Shown here: positions 16,955 through 26,174 of the stretch, one piece after another
How the letters are laid out: each line of letters starts with the position of its first letter
Position numbering within the stretch: the first letter of the stretch is position 1
Assembly (NCBI RefSeq): GCF_000285575.1
Contig: NZ_HE611050.1
Span: 423,365 to 487,364 of the forward strand
Direction of reading: 5' to 3'
Source of the DNA: Clostridium senegalense JC122
Lineage (GTDB): Bacteria > Bacillota > Clostridia > Clostridiales > Clostridiaceae
DNA length: 64,000 bases
The notes under the pieces: model-generated
Seen by the model: only the letters and a program-made list of their open reading frames with translations
The model's database searches: none
What the model was told of the DNA's origin: nothing
Made by a program: the position numbers and the translations under genes

Positions 16955-18529
16955 CTAACGTTTTAATCCATTTATTACTACATCTAACAATTCATCTACA
17001 GTGGATATCATCTTTGCATTTGCTTGATAAGCATGATTAAATTGAACTAAATTTATAGTTTCTTCATCAATAGAGACTCCTGATGTAGACTCTCTCTTTT
17101 CAATAAAACTACCTAATAATATTTGTTTATTAGCAACATCTCTTTTAGCAGCTTGAGCCTCAATACCTAATGTATTTATTATGCCTTTATAATATCCCTC
17201 TACACTTGCACCATCTTTATTATTTTCAAAAGTTACAATACCTTCTGAAGTAATGCCTTTATCATAACCGTTATTTTTCTTAAATTCTTCTAATGTAGTT
17301 TTTTCTTTCACACCTTTTGTTTCATCATCAATTATAAATTTTATATCTCTAAGTTGTGCTATAACTAAGGCTCTTTTTCCATCTGTTCCACCACTATTTG
17401 AAGCGCTACTTACATTTAAAAGCATAGGATTTTTCAACAAATCCTCATTTATAGTTATATTTCCTGCAGTTATATTCATACCTGAATTATCACTACCTAT
17501 TTTATCTGCATCTGTTCCATCAGTGAAAAAATTTCTATTTCCACCACCATCTGAATGTATTGCATTAGTAGATAATGCTATAGTTTTTGCTAAGTTATTC
17601 AATTTATCTATATTAGATTGTATTTTTTCATCTAATTTTAGTAATCCACCTATTGTTCCACTTGATGGATTAAAATCGGTTGGTTTTATAGGGTTTCCAT
17701 CCTCATCCGTTGTTATTTCTTTTCCCTTATCATCTACCTGAACAAATTGATAACTTCCTGATGCTTCATCAAATTTTAAATGATATTTAGGGTCTTTATC
17801 TGCATTTTGTATTAAATTTATATCTATACCATTAGCATTTAATTTTATTCCATTAAGATTCTCTGAAGTTACATCAATACCAAATTTTGTACTTAATTCA
17901 TCTAATAATAAATCTCTAGAATCTAATAAATCATTAGGATTATTTCCGGCAAAAGTAACTTTTTTTATCTCTTTGTTAAGTTCATTTATTTGATCTAATA
18001 AATTATTTATATCTTCTACTGATTGTTTTTTTTCTGTTTCTAAATTTCCTTTAGTGTCTTCCAGTTGTTTATGTGTATGATTTAATAAATCTGTTAATTG
18101 TTTAGCTGTTTGAACTACTACTTGTCTTGCTTCTGATTTTTCTGGGTTTAATGATAATGTTTGCCACGCATCATAATACTCTGACAATAATTTTGATATA
18201 GCTGTATCGCTAGGCTCATTAAATATACCTTCAATTTCAGATAAATATTTTTCTTTAGCTATTGAGTCAGCAAGATTACTAGACTCTCTTCTTATTTGAT
18301 AATCTAAAAAAGTATCTCTTGTTCTTGTTATAGCTACTACATTTACCCCTGTTCCTATTTGACCTGGACCTGCAAGTGTTATAGGACGACTAGCGGATAA
18401 AATAACATGTTGCCTTGAATATCCAGGAGTATTTACATTAGACATATTATGTGATGTAGTGTTAAGAGCAGATTGTTGTGCAAGCATACCTAATTTAGAT
18501 ACTTGCATTGTCCCAAACAAACCTGACAT
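16955..18529 (-). CDS. flgK: flagellar hook-associated protein FlgK
   Basis: 524 residues. The rod-type N-terminus (LFGTMQVSKLGMLAQQSALN then MSNVNTPGYSRQHVIL), a IGTGVNVVAITRTRDTFLDY segment and the C-terminal VNLVQFNHAYQANAKMISTV are all typical. FlgK (HAP1) forms the first hook-filament junction ring. It follows flgN, its chaperone, by 12 bases. Confidence 0.96.
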   Translation of the reverse strand: MSGLFGTMQVSKLGMLAQQSALNTTSHNMSNVNTPGYSRQHVILSASRPITLAGPGQIGTGVNVVAITRTRDTFLDYQIRRESSNLADSIAKEKYLSEIEGIFNEPSDTAISKLLSEYYDAWQTLSLNPEKSEARQVVVQTAKQLTDLLNHTHKQLEDTKGNLETEKKQSVEDINNLLDQINELNKEIKKVTFAGNNPNDLLDSRDLLLDELSTKFGIDVTSENLNGIKLNANGIDINLIQNADKDPKYHLKFDEASGSYQFVQVDDKGKEITTDEDGNPIKPTDFNPSSGTIGGLLKLDEKIQSNIDKLNNLAKTIALSTNAIHSDGGGNRNFFTDGTDADKIGSDNSGMNITAGNITINEDLLKNPMLLNVSSASNSGGTDGKRALVIAQLRDIKFIIDDETKGVKEKTTLEEFKKNNGYDKGITSEGIVTFENNKDGASVEGYYKGIINTLGIEAQAAKRDVANKQILLGSFIEKRESTSGVSIDEETINLVQFNHAYQANAKMISTVDELLDVVINGLKR

Positions 18530-18541
18530 TTTATCACCTCG

Positions 18542-18958
18542 CTACCTTCTAATTTTCCCATAAGAATTATAAGTGTTTATGGCACCTTTATCTTGTGGTT
18601 TTAACATATTAATCATTGCATTAGTATAATTTAGGGCTTGCTTTAACAAAATGCTATTACTATCTTTTTGCATCTTTGTTGCCTCTAAAAGCATAATACA
18701 ATCATCATATTTTTTTTCTAATTCTTTATCTTTATATTCATCTATTACTTCTTTCATAGATCTTCCTTTTGTAATTTTTCTTCTTTCCATTTCAATTATT
18801 GCAATTTCTTTATTTGATTTTTCAATGTTAGCGATGATTGACTCCAACCCCAAAGCATCATCTTTAACTATTAAATTATATTGTTGTTCTAATAAATTTA
18901 AAATTTCTCCAATAGCTTGTTTTTCCTTAATTAAAATATCATTCAATTTATTATTCAT
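18542..18958 (-). CDS. flgN: flagellar export chaperone FlgN
   Basis: 138 residues, all helical, with the FlgN pattern (a long first helix, KEQAIGEILNLLEQQYNLIV, and a second, MIMLLEATKMQKDSNSILLK-like segment). FlgN escorts FlgK and FlgL to the export gate. Its start overlaps the flgM stop by one base, showing coupling. The assignment rests on modest sequence similarity plus the flgM-flgN-flgK order. Confidence 0.85.
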   Translation of the reverse strand: MNNKLNDILIKEKQAIGEILNLLEQQYNLIVKDDALGLESIIANIEKSNKEIAIIEMERRKITKGRSMKEVIDEYKDKELEKKYDDCIMLLEATKMQKDSNSILLKQALNYTNAMINMLKPQDKGAINTYNSYGKIRR

Positions 18959-19236
18959 TAGTAGTATTCTCTCCCATTTAAATGTTCTATGATTTTTTCT
19001 GCTACTAACTTACTATCAACCTTATAAGTTCCTTCTTTGATTTGAGCTTTTATTTTCTCAATTCTTTCAGTAGGGGCTTCTTTTAAATCAGTTGCAGCCA
19101 TAGTATTTAAAGTTTTTCCTAAGTTTGAAATTTCACAGCTATCTTTAATTGAAACTTCATTAGTTTTAGCCACTGTTTTATTCACATTTTTATATGAATT
19201 AATGGCCATAAAATTTGATGTACTATTAATTTTCAT
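18958..19236 (-). CDS. flgM: anti-sigma-28 factor FlgM
   Basis: 92 residues. The C-terminal half (APTERIEKIKAQIKEGTYKV then VAEKIIEHL) is the conserved sigma-28 binding region, and the N-terminus is disordered as in other FlgM proteins. FlgM holds SigD inactive until the hook is complete. It is first of the late operon and has its own sigma-28-type promoter (19271-19297), giving negative feedback. Confidence 0.93.
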   Translation of the reverse strand: MKINSTSNFMAINSYKNVNKTVAKTNEVSIKDSCEISNLGKTLNTMAATDLKEAPTERIEKIKAQIKEGTYKVDSKLVAEKIIEHLNGREYY

Positions 19237-19270
19237 TTTTCATACCTACCTTGTGTTTATTCTAATAATT

Positions 19271-19297
19271 ATATCGTTATCTTATATTAAAAGTTTA
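19271..19297 (-). promoter_or_regulatory. predicted sigma-28 (SigD) promoter of flgM operon
   Basis: On the minus strand TAAA (19294-19297), a 15-base spacer, then AACGATAT (19271-19278), against the consensus TAAA-N15-GCCGATAA. It lies 35 bases before the flgM start, leaving a short leader with the ribosome site. Confidence 0.6.
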
Positions 19298-19352
19298 TAG
19301 AAAAAAGTTTAAAAAATTATACTAAATTTAAATAAATATTAACATTTTTAAA

Positions 19353-19403
19353 ATAAAAGGCTGCGAAAAAATATATTTAATATACTTATTCACAGCCTTT
19401 TAT
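19353..19403 (-). terminator. terminator after fliY
   Basis: The stem ATAAAAGGCTG / CAGCCTTTTAT (19353-19363 with 19393-19403) lies about 45 bases past the fliY stop. It separates the che-switch operon from the flgM operon. Confidence 0.75.
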
Positions 19404-19447
19404 TTATATCAATAGATTATAACTCTTTAAAATATATACCATTGATT

Positions 19448-20575
19448 TTATTTACCAAGACTTCTAACTCTTTCTTCACCACTTACTATGCCTGTAATTT
19501 TAACACCAAAATTCTCATCAACTACAACTACTTCACCGTAAGCTATTTTTTTACCATTAACTAAAATATCCACTGGTTCCTCTGCTAATGTATCTAACTC
19601 TATTAGTGATCCTGTAGTTAATTCTAATACTTCTCTTATATTTTTTCTAGTTTTACCAAGCACAACAGATACTTCTAGTGGTACATCTAGTATTAAATCT
19701 ATATTATTTGGCATACTTGTAGTTGGCCTATTATTTAATTGACTAAAGGCAGCTTGTTTAACTTGAACAGGCTCATCATTAGTTTCTATCGATTTTGGTT
19801 CATAATCATAGTTAGCATTTTCACTTTTCATTGCAATCTCTTCATTTAAGTTATTTTCTTCCACTATATTTTCTTCTTTAGAAGTAGTTTCTTCTTCTGT
19901 TCCCATCATTATAGTTATAATTTTTTGAGCAGTAACTAGTGGAAGCACTTGCATAATACTACTATCTACTAAATCCTCAATATTCATTCTAAATGATATA
20001 AATGCAATTTCTTCTTCTTCATTAATTTCTTCTGATAATGGTGATGTTGTTTCATCACAAATACTTGATAATGGTGGTGAAATATTTACTTCTCTTCGGA
20101 ACATAGTAGCCATAGAAGTAGCAGCCGAACCTATCATTTGATTCATAGCCTCTGATACTGCACTAATTTCTATTTCTGAAAGCTCACTAATTCCATCTAC
20201 TTTTCCATCTCCACCCATCATAAGGCTTGCAATAACCGCCGCATCGCTTATTTTCATTATTAATAAATTTCCACCCATTATTCCACTAGTAAATTTAACA
20301 TCTAAAACTACATTTGGCGTCTCAAAGCCTTCTCTTACTTTTCTTAAAGTACTTACTTGTATATTTGGTGTAGTTATATTTACTTTTTTTCCTATAATGG
20401 TGGAAAGCGCTGTTGCAGCGGATCCCATAGAAATATTTCCAACTTCACCAAGAAGATCTTTTTCTATATCACTTAAAACTTCCTTTTCTTTTTCCTTTTC
20501 ACTCTCTTTAGGTGAAGCGTCATTTCCATTTAATAAAGAATCTATTTCTTCTTGTGATAGAAATCCGTTACTCAT
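19448..20575 (-). CDS. fliY: flagellar motor switch phosphatase FliY
   Basis: 375 residues. An N-terminal CheY-P docking peptide (NGFLSQEEIDSLLNG) is followed by a CheC-like phosphatase domain with two ExxN sites (LLGEVGNISMG and AVSEAMNQMIG). A low-complexity acidic linker and a C-terminal SpoA/FliN domain (NIDLILDVPLEVSVVLGKTR) complete it. This is the firmicute FliY, which combines FliN with CheY-P hydrolysis at the C ring. The start ATG 20575 overlaps the end of fliM by 8 bp; an upstream in-frame ATG has no ribosome site. Confidence 0.95.
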   Translation of the reverse strand: MSNGFLSQEEIDSLLNGNDASPKESEKEKEKEVLSDIEKDLLGEVGNISMGSAATALSTIIGKKVNITTPNIQVSTLRKVREGFETPNVVLDVKFTSGIMGGNLLIMKISDAAVIASLMMGGDGKVDGISELSEIEISAVSEAMNQMIGSAATSMATMFRREVNISPPLSSICDETTSPLSEEINEEEEIAFISFRMNIEDLVDSSIMQVLPLVTAQKIITIMMGTEEETTSKEENIVEENNLNEEIAMKSENANYDYEPKSIETNDEPVQVKQAAFSQLNNRPTTSMPNNIDLILDVPLEVSVVLGKTRKNIREVLELTTGSLIELDTLAEEPVDILVNGKKIAYGEVVVVDENFGVKITGIVSGEERVRSLGK

Positions 20576-21560
20576 CGTTCTCCACATCCTCGCTTATATA
20601 TTCTATTATTTGAACTGCTCTTTGCTTTCCACTTAAACCAGGTTTACCAATATAAGTCAATTGTTCTTCTACATAAATCTCTGCTGGTGAATCTATATTA
20701 TTATCTAAAGTTATAACGTCTCCTATATTTAAAGATAAGAAATCATTAACTGTTATTTCTGTTTTTCCAAGTATAGATAAAATATCTACATTTACTTTAT
20801 CTAGTCTATGCCTTACCTTCTTCTTATGCTCATTTGCTAGTTCGTCATCATTGCTAAACCAATATCTAATCACAAGCTTGTCTAAAACTTTCTCTATACT
20901 AAGATATGGTATACATATATTCATGAACATAGTAGTGCTAAACATTTCAACAGTAAATGTTATAAGAGCAACTGGCTCATTAGGCGCTAGAGTTTGATTT
21001 AATGCTGGATTTGTTTCTATTTCTTGAATTTCTGGTTGTACGTCTAAAACATCTTCCCATGCTAATTTCAAATTTGATACTAATCCACTATTTAAAACTT
21101 TAATAAGTTTCTTTTCTATTTCTGTAAGCTCCTTTAATTTAGGTTTTTTATAACCTGAACCTCCTGCTAAAACATCATACATTCTAAGAACAAATTCTGC
21201 ATTAGTTTCAAGTAATATATCTCCACTTAATGGTGGCATTTTAAAAAGTGTAAGCACTGTAGGATTTGGTATAGAGTGAATAAACTCTTCATAAGTTATT
21301 TGCTGAACACTTTCTACATTGACTTTTATATTACTTCTAAGTTGTGCAGTTAAATAATTAGAAATTATTCTACTGTAATTGTCATGAACAAGCTCTAAAG
21401 TTCTTATATGATCTTTAGTAAATTTTTGAGGCCTTCTAAAATCATAAGGTTTTACTTTAACTTTCTCTTCCTTCACTTCTAATGAATCTGCCTCTAAATC
21501 TCCAGAAGATAAAGCAAGCAAAAGAGCATCTATTTCTCTTTGAGATAATACTTCTGACAT
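20568..21560 (-). CDS. fliM: flagellar motor switch protein FliM
   Basis: 330 residues, normal length. It starts with the CheY-binding peptide (VLSQREIDALLLALSSG), continues with the FliM middle domain (YDFRRPQKFTKDHIRTLELV) and ends in a SpoA domain (VDILSILGKTEITVNDFLSL). It links FliG to FliY in the C ring and receives CheY-P. It overlaps fliY. Confidence 0.97.
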   Translation of the reverse strand: MSEVLSQREIDALLLALSSGDLEADSLEVKEEKVKVKPYDFRRPQKFTKDHIRTLELVHDNYSRIISNYLTAQLRSNIKVNVESVQQITYEEFIHSIPNPTVLTLFKMPPLSGDILLETNAEFVLRMYDVLAGGSGYKKPKLKELTEIEKKLIKVLNSGLVSNLKLAWEDVLDVQPEIQEIETNPALNQTLAPNEPVALITFTVEMFSTTMFMNICIPYLSIEKVLDKLVIRYWFSNDDELANEHKKKVRHRLDKVNVDILSILGKTEITVNDFLSLNIGDVITLDNNIDSPAEIYVEEQLTYIGKPGLSGKQRAVQIIEYISEDVENDE

Positions 21561-21590
21561 TACTCTACCTCATTCCTATATTCGTAGATT

Positions 21591-21989
21591 TTATATATTT
21601 ATTTTATCAAAATCTAATAAAGTTATAATTCTATCTTTTAAATTAATTACACCTTTTATAAATACTTTTTCTTTATCACTAACTACTCTTTCTACAGAAC
21701 CATCTTCTACTTCTAATACCTCATCTACTGAATCTACTGTAATACCGACAGCTTCATCCTCTAAATTTAATATTATAATATTTTGTTCCTCTGTATTAGC
21801 TGATTTCATATTTAATACTAAGTTTATATCTAAAATTGTAATTATAATCCCTCTTAAATTTATAAGTCCTTTTATATGACTTGGCGCTTTGGGTACTAAT
21901 GTGATGTTCATCATATCACATATACTTTGAACTTTGCTAGTTTCAACAGCAAATTGTTCATCCCCAATCCTAAAAACAACAACTTGCAT
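21591..21989 (-). CDS. cheW: chemotaxis coupling protein CheW (second copy)
   Basis: 132 residues, a single CheW domain: VVVFRIGDEQFAVETSKVQS, then APSHIKGLINLRGIIITILD and KVFIKGVINLKDRIITLLDF. It bridges chemoreceptors to CheA. A second CheW-type gene lies at 27747-28193; the two are clearly diverged, so they may serve different receptor sets. It lies between cheY and fliM. Confidence 0.94.
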   Translation of the reverse strand: MQVVVFRIGDEQFAVETSKVQSICDMMNITLVPKAPSHIKGLINLRGIIITILDINLVLNMKSANTEEQNIIILNLEDEAVGITVDSVDEVLEVEDGSVERVVSDKEKVFIKGVINLKDRIITLLDFDKINI

Positions 21990-22000
21990 TGCTAGTCCCC

Positions 22001-22360
22001 CTATCCAATTACTTTATTTATAGCTTCTAATACTCTATCTGCTTGGAAAGGCTTAACTATAAAATCTTTTGCACCTGCTCTTATAGCATCCATAACCATG
22101 CTTTGTTGACCCATAGCACTACACATTACTATTTTTGCATTTGGATCAAATTCTTTTATAGCTTTTACAGCTTCTATTCCATCCATATCTGGCATAGTTA
22201 TATCCATTGTAACCACGTCTGGTTTCTCAGATTTATAAAGTTCTACAGCCTTTATTCCATTTTGTGCTTCTCCTACTACTTCAAATCCATTCTTTTCAAG
22301 AATGTCCTTTATCATCATTCTCATAAATGTTGCGTCATCAACTATTAATACTTTAGCCAT
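22001..22360 (-). CDS. cheY: chemotaxis response regulator CheY
   Basis: 119 residues, a single receiver domain. Acidic pocket Asp8/Asp9 (VLIVDDATFM), phospho-acceptor Asp53 (VVTMDITMPDMDG), Ser in MCSAMGQ and Lys in FIVKPF are all present. Phosphorylated by CheA, it binds FliM and FliY to set rotation. It overlaps the end of cheC by eight bases. Confidence 0.97.
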   Translation of the reverse strand: MAKVLIVDDATFMRMMIKDILEKNGFEVVGEAQNGIKAVELYKSEKPDVVTMDITMPDMDGIEAVKAIKEFDPNAKIVMCSAMGQQSMVMDAIRAGAKDFIVKPFQADRVLEAINKVIG

Positions 22361-22967
22361 TTAAATTTCCCTCCATTATTCCTAAAGATTTCAATATTTT
22401 TTCTAATGAGCCAGGCATAGGAATATAATAAAAATGCCCGTTTAATGTTTCATTTTCTTGAATAAATTCTGTTTCAATATCTAAAACAGATTCTCCATAT
22501 TGACCAGCTTCCATAAATGTTGTTGAAAGTATAGCCCCTATCATATCACTAGCCACTGCTGGTACAGAAAGCGTCAAGTTCAAATTTGTAAGTGATGCAA
22601 TGGCATTTATATAAGTGGATGAAATTATATTTCCAACCTCGGCTAAAACTGATAGCCCCATTTCATTTACTTCATTTCCACATTGTCCACAAAGACTACT
22701 TATTATATCTAAAAGAGAATTTTCATCTATTATAAATAGCATATTTCCAGGTGCATCACCAAGCACTCTAATTACAACTGCATAGGCTAAATCTTCAGCA
22801 TCATTTTCAAATATTTCTTCGTAAGGTATTAAATTTACTTTAGGAAAAGTTATATCAACCTTTTTATTTAAAAGATTAGATAATGCTGTTGCAGAATTTC
22901 CTATTCCTATATTTCCTACTTCCCTTAGTGCATCTAACTGGAGATCAGTTAGCTTCGTATATTCCAA
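22353..22967 (-). CDS. cheC: CheY-P phosphatase CheC
   Basis: 204 residues with two CheC phosphatase motifs (ALREVGNIGIGNSA and VLAEVGNIISSTY), each carrying the ExxN catalytic pair. CheC removes phosphate from CheY and in B. subtilis is stimulated by CheD, which is also encoded here. It lies 15 bases after cheA and overlaps cheY. Confidence 0.95.
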   Translation of the reverse strand: MEYTKLTDLQLDALREVGNIGIGNSATALSNLLNKKVDITFPKVNLIPYEEIFENDAEDLAYAVVIRVLGDAPGNMLFIIDENSLLDIISSLCGQCGNEVNEMGLSVLAEVGNIISSTYINAIASLTNLNLTLSVPAVASDMIGAILSTTFMEAGQYGESVLDIETEFIQENETLNGHFYYIPMPGSLEKILKSLGIMEGNLNG

Positions 22968-22982
22968 ATTTTAAGCACCTCC

Positions 22983-25394
22983 TTATATCAATGATGCAAC
23001 ATCTAGTATTAATGTTACTAATCCATCTCCTAAAATTGTAGCACCTATATATTCATTCAAGTTCTTTAATGTCTTGCCAAAAGGCTTTATTACTATTTCT
23101 TGTTGACCTAATAATGAATCTACAAGTAAACCAACTTCCCTTTCTCCTACCTTTGTCATAACTACATATTTCTTTCCATGATCATCCTCTGGAATGTTTA
23201 ATTTTTCATTAACTCTTATAAGATTAACTATATTATCGTTATAAATTATTACCTCTTTATTGTTTGTCTTTTTAGTTAATTCCTTTTTATATTCAATAAC
23301 TCTATCTATATATCCTAAAGATATTGCCATTGTCTCAGAACCAACCTTTACAAGTAATGCTTGTATAATTTGAAGTGTAAGTGGAAGTCTTATAATAAAA
23401 CTTGTTCCCTTACCTAATTCACTTATAGCATCTACAGTTCCTCCTAATGCAGCAATTTTAGTTTTTACTACATCCATACCAACACCTCTACCTGATATGT
23501 CTGTAACTACTTCATTAGTACTGAATCCTTGGCTAAATATTAAATTTTTAATGTCATTTTCGCTCATACCTTCTGTAGTTATTCCTACACTTTCAGCCTT
23601 AGCTCTAATCTTGTCAACATTTAGACCTTTTCCATCATCTTCAACTTTTATCACAGCCTTAGTTCCTTCTGGATATGCTATAAGCTTTATTTTTCCATTT
23701 GGATTTTTACCAGCTTTGATTCTTTCTTCTGGACTCTCTATCCCATGGTCTGCTGCATTTCTTAAAAGATGAATTAATGGTTCCCCAATTTCTTCTATAA
23801 CTGTTCTATCAAGTTCAGTGTCTTGTCCTAATATTTCAAGATCAATTTCTTTACCTAATTCTATAGATAAATCCCTTATCATCCTTGGAAATCTGTTAAA
23901 TACAGCGTCTAATGGCAACATTCTTATTTTCATAACCAAATCTTGTAAATCAGATGTACTTCGAGCTACTTGTTCTAAAGTTTCATTTAACTCTGGTATT
24001 TTATGATTTAAACTTATTTGTTCTAGTCTTGTCCTATGAATCACAAGTTCTGAAACCATATTCATAAACTTATCTAATCTTTCCAAATCTACTCTTACTG
24101 ATTGTCCAACTGTTCTACCCTTAGGATGTTTATCTGAATTATGCTTATCGTTAGTTGTTTTCTTTCCCTTAATATCTTTACCTTTTTCTATTTCCTTATT
24201 TATTTCTTTTATTTTCTCTGATTTATCAGTGATTTCTTTTGGTTTCAAATTTTTTATACTGTTCTTATTATTTTCTGAGATATTACTGATTTCTACACTT
24301 TTCACTTCTGATATTTTAAATAATATATCTTTAGTTTCTTTTTCAGTTTTCTTAGTAATATAAGTTAGTTCTATATTATAATCAAAATTTTCTGCCTCTA
24401 AATCTTCTGATGCAGGTATTGATTTTATAACTTCACCATGTGCCTCTAGCTCTTGCATTATTATAAATACTCTTGCTGATTTTAATAATGTTCCTTCATC
24501 TAACTGAATATTTACATTAAGTGCATTAAATCCAACTTGCTTAGCTTGTTTTATAACATCCATATCATATTCTGATAAGTTATAATTTGAACAATCACTA
24601 TTAATCTCTTCTTTATTTTTATCTGTTTTTACATCTGAAACTTCAACTATTCTTACTTCTGAAATGTCTTCTATTAAATTTTTTATAGTTTCCTTAGTTT
24701 CTTTTGTTATATACGCAAAATTTATATCCAAATCAAAATCTTCAATTTCTAAATCTTCTAAGATAGGTTGTGTTTTTATAATTTCTCCATGTTCTTCTAA
24801 CGCTTGCATTATTACAAATGCTCTTGCTGATTTTAAAATTGTTCCATCATCTAATTTAACATAAATACTATACGCATTAAATCCAGAATCCTTAGCTTGT
24901 TTAATTACATTTAAATCATACTCATTAAATTGAAGTTGATTTGCTACATCACAAACTGCCTCAATTGATTTTCCTTCTGCATTTTCAGCATTTTCTTTAG
25001 CTTCATCGCTTTGTTTTTTATTACCTATATCTTCTAATTGATGAACTATATCTGATATATCATAATCTAATTCTTCACCATCAGCAATAGTGTTTATCAT
25101 ATTCTCCAAATTATCTAGACATCTAAATAATACTGTTACAACCTTTGGAGTTACATTTAATTCTCCTTCTCTAAACTTAGATAAAACATCCTCCATTTTA
25201 TGAGTAAGTTCTGCTATAGTATTATATCCCATAGTTGCAGCCATACCTTTAATAGTATGTGCTACCCTAAATATTTCATTTAACCTTTCTTTATCATTAG
25301 GTTCTTGCTCTAAAATAAGGAGACTTTCATTTAAAGTTTGAAGATTATCCATTGATTCTTCTAAAAACATTGAAAGGTATTGTGACGTATCCAT
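22983..25394 (-). CDS. cheA: chemotaxis histidine kinase CheA with duplicated P2 domain
   Basis: 803 residues, about 130 more than B. subtilis CheA. P1 has phospho-His46 (RVAHTIKGMAATMG). Two similar P2-like domains follow at about 157-254 and 273-372 (EYDLNVIKQAKDSGFNA and EYDMDVIKQAKQVGFNA). Then come a Lys/Glu-rich linker, P3 dimerisation (VRVDLERLDKFMNMVSELVI), P4 ATPase (LLRNAADHGIES, VEDDGKGL, DISGRGVGMDVV) and the P5 CheW-like domain. The start ATG 25394 is placed by GAGGAGG. It phosphorylates CheY and CheB. Confidence 0.96.
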   Translation of the reverse strand: MDTSQYLSMFLEESMDNLQTLNESLLILEQEPNDKERLNEIFRVAHTIKGMAATMGYNTIAELTHKMEDVLSKFREGELNVTPKVVTVLFRCLDNLENMINTIADGEELDYDISDIVHQLEDIGNKKQSDEAKENAENAEGKSIEAVCDVANQLQFNEYDLNVIKQAKDSGFNAYSIYVKLDDGTILKSARAFVIMQALEEHGEIIKTQPILEDLEIEDFDLDINFAYITKETKETIKNLIEDISEVRIVEVSDVKTDKNKEEINSDCSNYNLSEYDMDVIKQAKQVGFNALNVNIQLDEGTLLKSARVFIIMQELEAHGEVIKSIPASEDLEAENFDYNIELTYITKKTEKETKDILFKISEVKSVEISNISENNKNSIKNLKPKEITDKSEKIKEINKEIEKGKDIKGKKTTNDKHNSDKHPKGRTVGQSVRVDLERLDKFMNMVSELVIHRTRLEQISLNHKIPELNETLEQVARSTSDLQDLVMKIRMLPLDAVFNRFPRMIRDLSIELGKEIDLEILGQDTELDRTVIEEIGEPLIHLLRNAADHGIESPEERIKAGKNPNGKIKLIAYPEGTKAVIKVEDDGKGLNVDKIRAKAESVGITTEGMSENDIKNLIFSQGFSTNEVVTDISGRGVGMDVVKTKIAALGGTVDAISELGKGTSFIIRLPLTLQIIQALLVKVGSETMAISLGYIDRVIEYKKELTKKTNNKEVIIYNDNIVNLIRVNEKLNIPEDDHGKKYVVMTKVGEREVGLLVDSLLGQQEIVIKPFGKTLKNLNEYIGATILGDGLVTLILDVASLI

Positions 25395-25405
25395 ATTATT
25401 CCTCC

Positions 25406-26170
25406 TCAAAGCTTCCTATAAATAAAAGTGGATACTTTTTCAAAATTGAAAGCCTTATAATTATATATACTTTCCGTAGCCCCTACAAAAAGTATCCCAC
25501 CTTTTTTTAAGGATCTACTAAATTTATCATAAATTCTATCTTTTATATCTTGATTAAAGTATATTACTACATTTCTACAAATTATTATGTCAAAATTACT
25601 TTCATAATTTTCTAAAATAAGGTCATGTTTTTTAAATGTTATCATTTTTTTTAATTTATCATCTATAACATAACTTTTATCATGACTTTTAAAATATTTT
25701 TTTAATAGCTGTGATGGTACATTTTTAATCTCTAAGCTACTATATTCACCTTTTTTTGCTTTGTTTAATATATTGTTATCAATATCTGTCGCTATAATTT
25801 TATGATTAACTCCTGGTGATATTTCATCTAATATCATCGCTAAAGAATATGGCTCTGCACCAAGAGAACATGCTGCACTCCAAATTTTTAGTGGAGATTT
25901 ATAATTCAAGTTACTTTTTATAACATCCTTAAACTCGTCAAAAATTTCAGGATTCCTAAAAAATTCCGTTACATTTATAGTTAAATAATCCAAAAACTTT
26001 TCTCGCTGAATGTTATCAGTTTTTAGCATTGTTATATATTCTTCTATTGAACTTGCACCTACTCTAGTCATTAAACTTTGGATTCTTCTATGCAATTGAT
26101 TAGACTTATATGCCGTTAAATCTATTTGTAGCTCTCTTTTCACCCAAACTTCAAGCGGTTTAAAATCCAT
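25406..26170 (-). CDS. cheR: chemotaxis protein methyltransferase CheR
   Basis: 254 residues. An N-terminal helical domain (YKSNQLHRRIQSLMTRVG) precedes a SAM-binding Rossmann fold with TEFFRNPEIFDEF, WSAACSLGAEPYSLAM and CRNVVIYFNQ. It methylates glutamates of chemoreceptors. The most likely start is ATG 26170, five bases past the cheB stop; a TTG at 26182 abuts the ribosome site. No receptor gene is in the window. Confidence 0.95.
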   Translation of the reverse strand: MDFKPLEVWVKRELQIDLTAYKSNQLHRRIQSLMTRVGASSIEEYITMLKTDNIQREKFLDYLTINVTEFFRNPEIFDEFKDVIKSNLNYKSPLKIWSAACSLGAEPYSLAMILDEISPGVNHKIIATDIDNNILNKAKKGEYSSLEIKNVPSQLLKKYFKSHDKSYVIDDKLKKMITFKKHDLILENYESNFDIIICRNVVIYFNQDIKDRIYDKFSRSLKKGGILFVGATESIYNYKAFNFEKVSTFIYRKL

Positions 26171-26174
26171 TACT

